Source: Methylomicrobium sp051061015
GTDB lineage: Bacteria > Pseudomonadota > Gammaproteobacteria > Methylococcales > Methylomonadaceae
DNA length: 64,000 nucleotides
NCBI GenBank assembly: GCA_051061015.1
Contig: JBPFEG010000029.1
Span: 124,001 to 188,000, forward strand
Direction of reading: 5' to 3'
Positions within the stretch are counted from its first letter, which is position 1, and each line of letters starts with the position of its first letter. Below the pieces are notes generated by a model. It was not told the DNA's origin and did not search any database. It saw only the letters and a list, made by a program, of their open reading frames with translations. Below, piece after piece: positions 63,192 to 64,000 of this stretch. The position numbers were made by a program, and so were the translations under genes.

Positions 63192-64000
63192 ATGAACACC
63201 AAAAACGTACTGAAAATGGGCCTGTTGGCGGTAGCTTTGCTGCTCAGCGGCGGCGCTTTCGCGAACCGCACCCTGCTGAATGTCTCCTACGATCCGACCC
63301 GCGAGTTGTATCAGGATTTTAACCAGGAATTTGTGAAGTATTGGCAGGAAAAGACCGGCGAAACAGTCGACATCAAACAATCGCACGGCGGCGCGGGCAA
63401 ACAAGCCAGAGCCGTGATCGACGGTCTGGAAGCCGATGTGTTGACCCTGGCGATTACCTACGATATCGACAATATTGCCCGAAGAACGAGTCTGTTGCCC
63501 AAAGACTGGCAATCGCGCCTGCCCAACAAGAATATCCCTTATACCTCGACGATCGTGTTCCTTGTACGCAAAGGCAATCCGAAAGGGATCAAGAATTGGG
63601 ATGATCTGATCAAGGAGGGCGTATCGGTCGTCACCCCGAATCCGAAAACCTCGGGCGGTGCACGCTACAACTATCTGGCGGCCTGGGCGTTCGCCGAAAA
63701 GAAATACGGCAGCAAGGACGCGGCGAAGGATTTCGTGAAGAAGCTGTATAAAAACGTGCCGGTGCTCGACTCGGGTGCGAGAGGCGCGACAACCACCTTT
63801 TTGCAACGGGAAATCGGCGATGTGCTGTTAACCTGGGAAAACGAAGCGTATCTGGCGATCAAAGAACTTGGCGAAGGCAAGGTCGACATCGTGGTGCCGC
63901 CGAGCAGCATTCTGGCCGAAACGCCGGTCACGATCGTTGACGAAATTGTCGATAAACACAAGACCCGCGATCTGGCGGAAGCCTACCTCCAATTCCTTTA
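63192..64000 (+). CDS. sbp: Sulfate ABC transporter substrate-binding protein, 5' part
   Basis: About 269 residues to the window end, still open. Signal peptide (MNTKNVLKMGLLAVALLLSG and following, ending GGAFA), then LLNVSYDPTRELYQDFNQEF, SHGGAGKQARAVIDGLEADV, NPKTSGGARYNYLAAWAF and LLTWENEAYLAI, the Sbp/CysP sulfate-thiosulfate-binding signatures. Periplasmic receptor for sulfate import; cysT/cysW/cysA would be expected to the right. It starts 118 bases after the porin gene. Confidence 0.93.
   Translation, partial: MNTKNVLKMGLLAVALLLSGGAFANRTLLNVSYDPTRELYQDFNQEFVKYWQEKTGETVDIKQSHGGAGKQARAVIDGLEADVLTLAITYDIDNIARRTSLLPKDWQSRLPNKNIPYTSTIVFLVRKGNPKGIKNWDDLIKEGVSVVTPNPKTSGGARYNYLAAWAFAEKKYGSKDAAKDFVKKLYKNVPVLDSGARGATTTFLQREIGDVLLTWENEAYLAIKELGEGKVDIVVPPSSILAETPVTIVDEIVDKHKTRDLAEAYLQFL

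Overview
The window looks like chromosomal DNA from a gammaproteobacterial (type I) methanotroph of the Methylococcaceae/Methylomonadaceae kind. It opens inside fhcC, a subunit of the formyltransferase/hydrolase complex of the methanopterin-linked formaldehyde oxidation route. Most of the rest is gammaproteobacterial housekeeping with conserved neighbourhoods: minCDE; zapB-like-zapA-6S RNA divergent from ygfB-pepP-ubiH-ubiI; pilSR; sucCD; and tesA divergent from ybbA-ybbP. The species assignment is inference from gene content, not a search.

Layout. 1-5.5 kb is an accessory, repeat-rich stretch: the fhcC end, an AT-rich orphan gene with a DRHyd/TIR-like nucleotide-processing fold, a RAYT transposase between REP pairs, a membrane coiled-coil protein, a BON-LysM protein and a duplicated broken 3' copy of its gene. 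5.5-12.2 kb carries an MltD-like transglycosylase, a MarR regulator, an ABC-F ATPase and small hypotheticals. 12.4-12.7 kb has two terminators around an orphan transcript candidate. 12.9-15.4 kb holds a DUF504 gene and minCDE with a winged-helix gene. 15.4-18.2 kb is a second accessory patch: DUF3574 lipoprotein, YdjM-like membrane protein behind a perfect palindrome, a second RAYT between inverted REPs, and a SieB-like exclusion protein. 18.3-29.2 kb is repair and sulfur/thiol metabolism (recQ, gshA, cysH, mfd) followed by usp-efpL-rlmG. 29.4-33.5 kb is one very large unidentified envelope protein. 33.6-39.1 kb has trmN6, a glycine-zipper lipoprotein, ybbP-ybbA/tesA and a GlcG-like gene. 39.4-44.7 kb is the zapA/6S/ubiquinone block, and 44.9-48.6 kb has pilSR. 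48.7-59.3 kb holds sucCD, nadE, mgtE, a TerC-like gene, two MacB-type permeases without an ATPase, rph and rdgB. 59.4-64 kb has twin BON lipoproteins, a decayed region, then a DUF2292-porin-sulfate-binding-protein module cut by the window end.

Themes. Sulfur and thiol metabolism recurs (gshA-cysH as an overlapping pair; the terminal sulfate-uptake module). Cell division is well represented (min, zapA, zapB-like). REP-type palindromes beginning 'gtagg' occur at many gene borders, and two RAYT genes offer a source for them. Genes found by reading outside long ORFs are the 6S RNA (39413-39593, minus), a 59-aa DUF2292 gene (61181-61360), a 42-aa membrane protein (4513-4641, minus) and the truncated sulfate-binding protein at the right edge. 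No tRNA, rRNA, CRISPR array, prophage or complete IS element was recognised.
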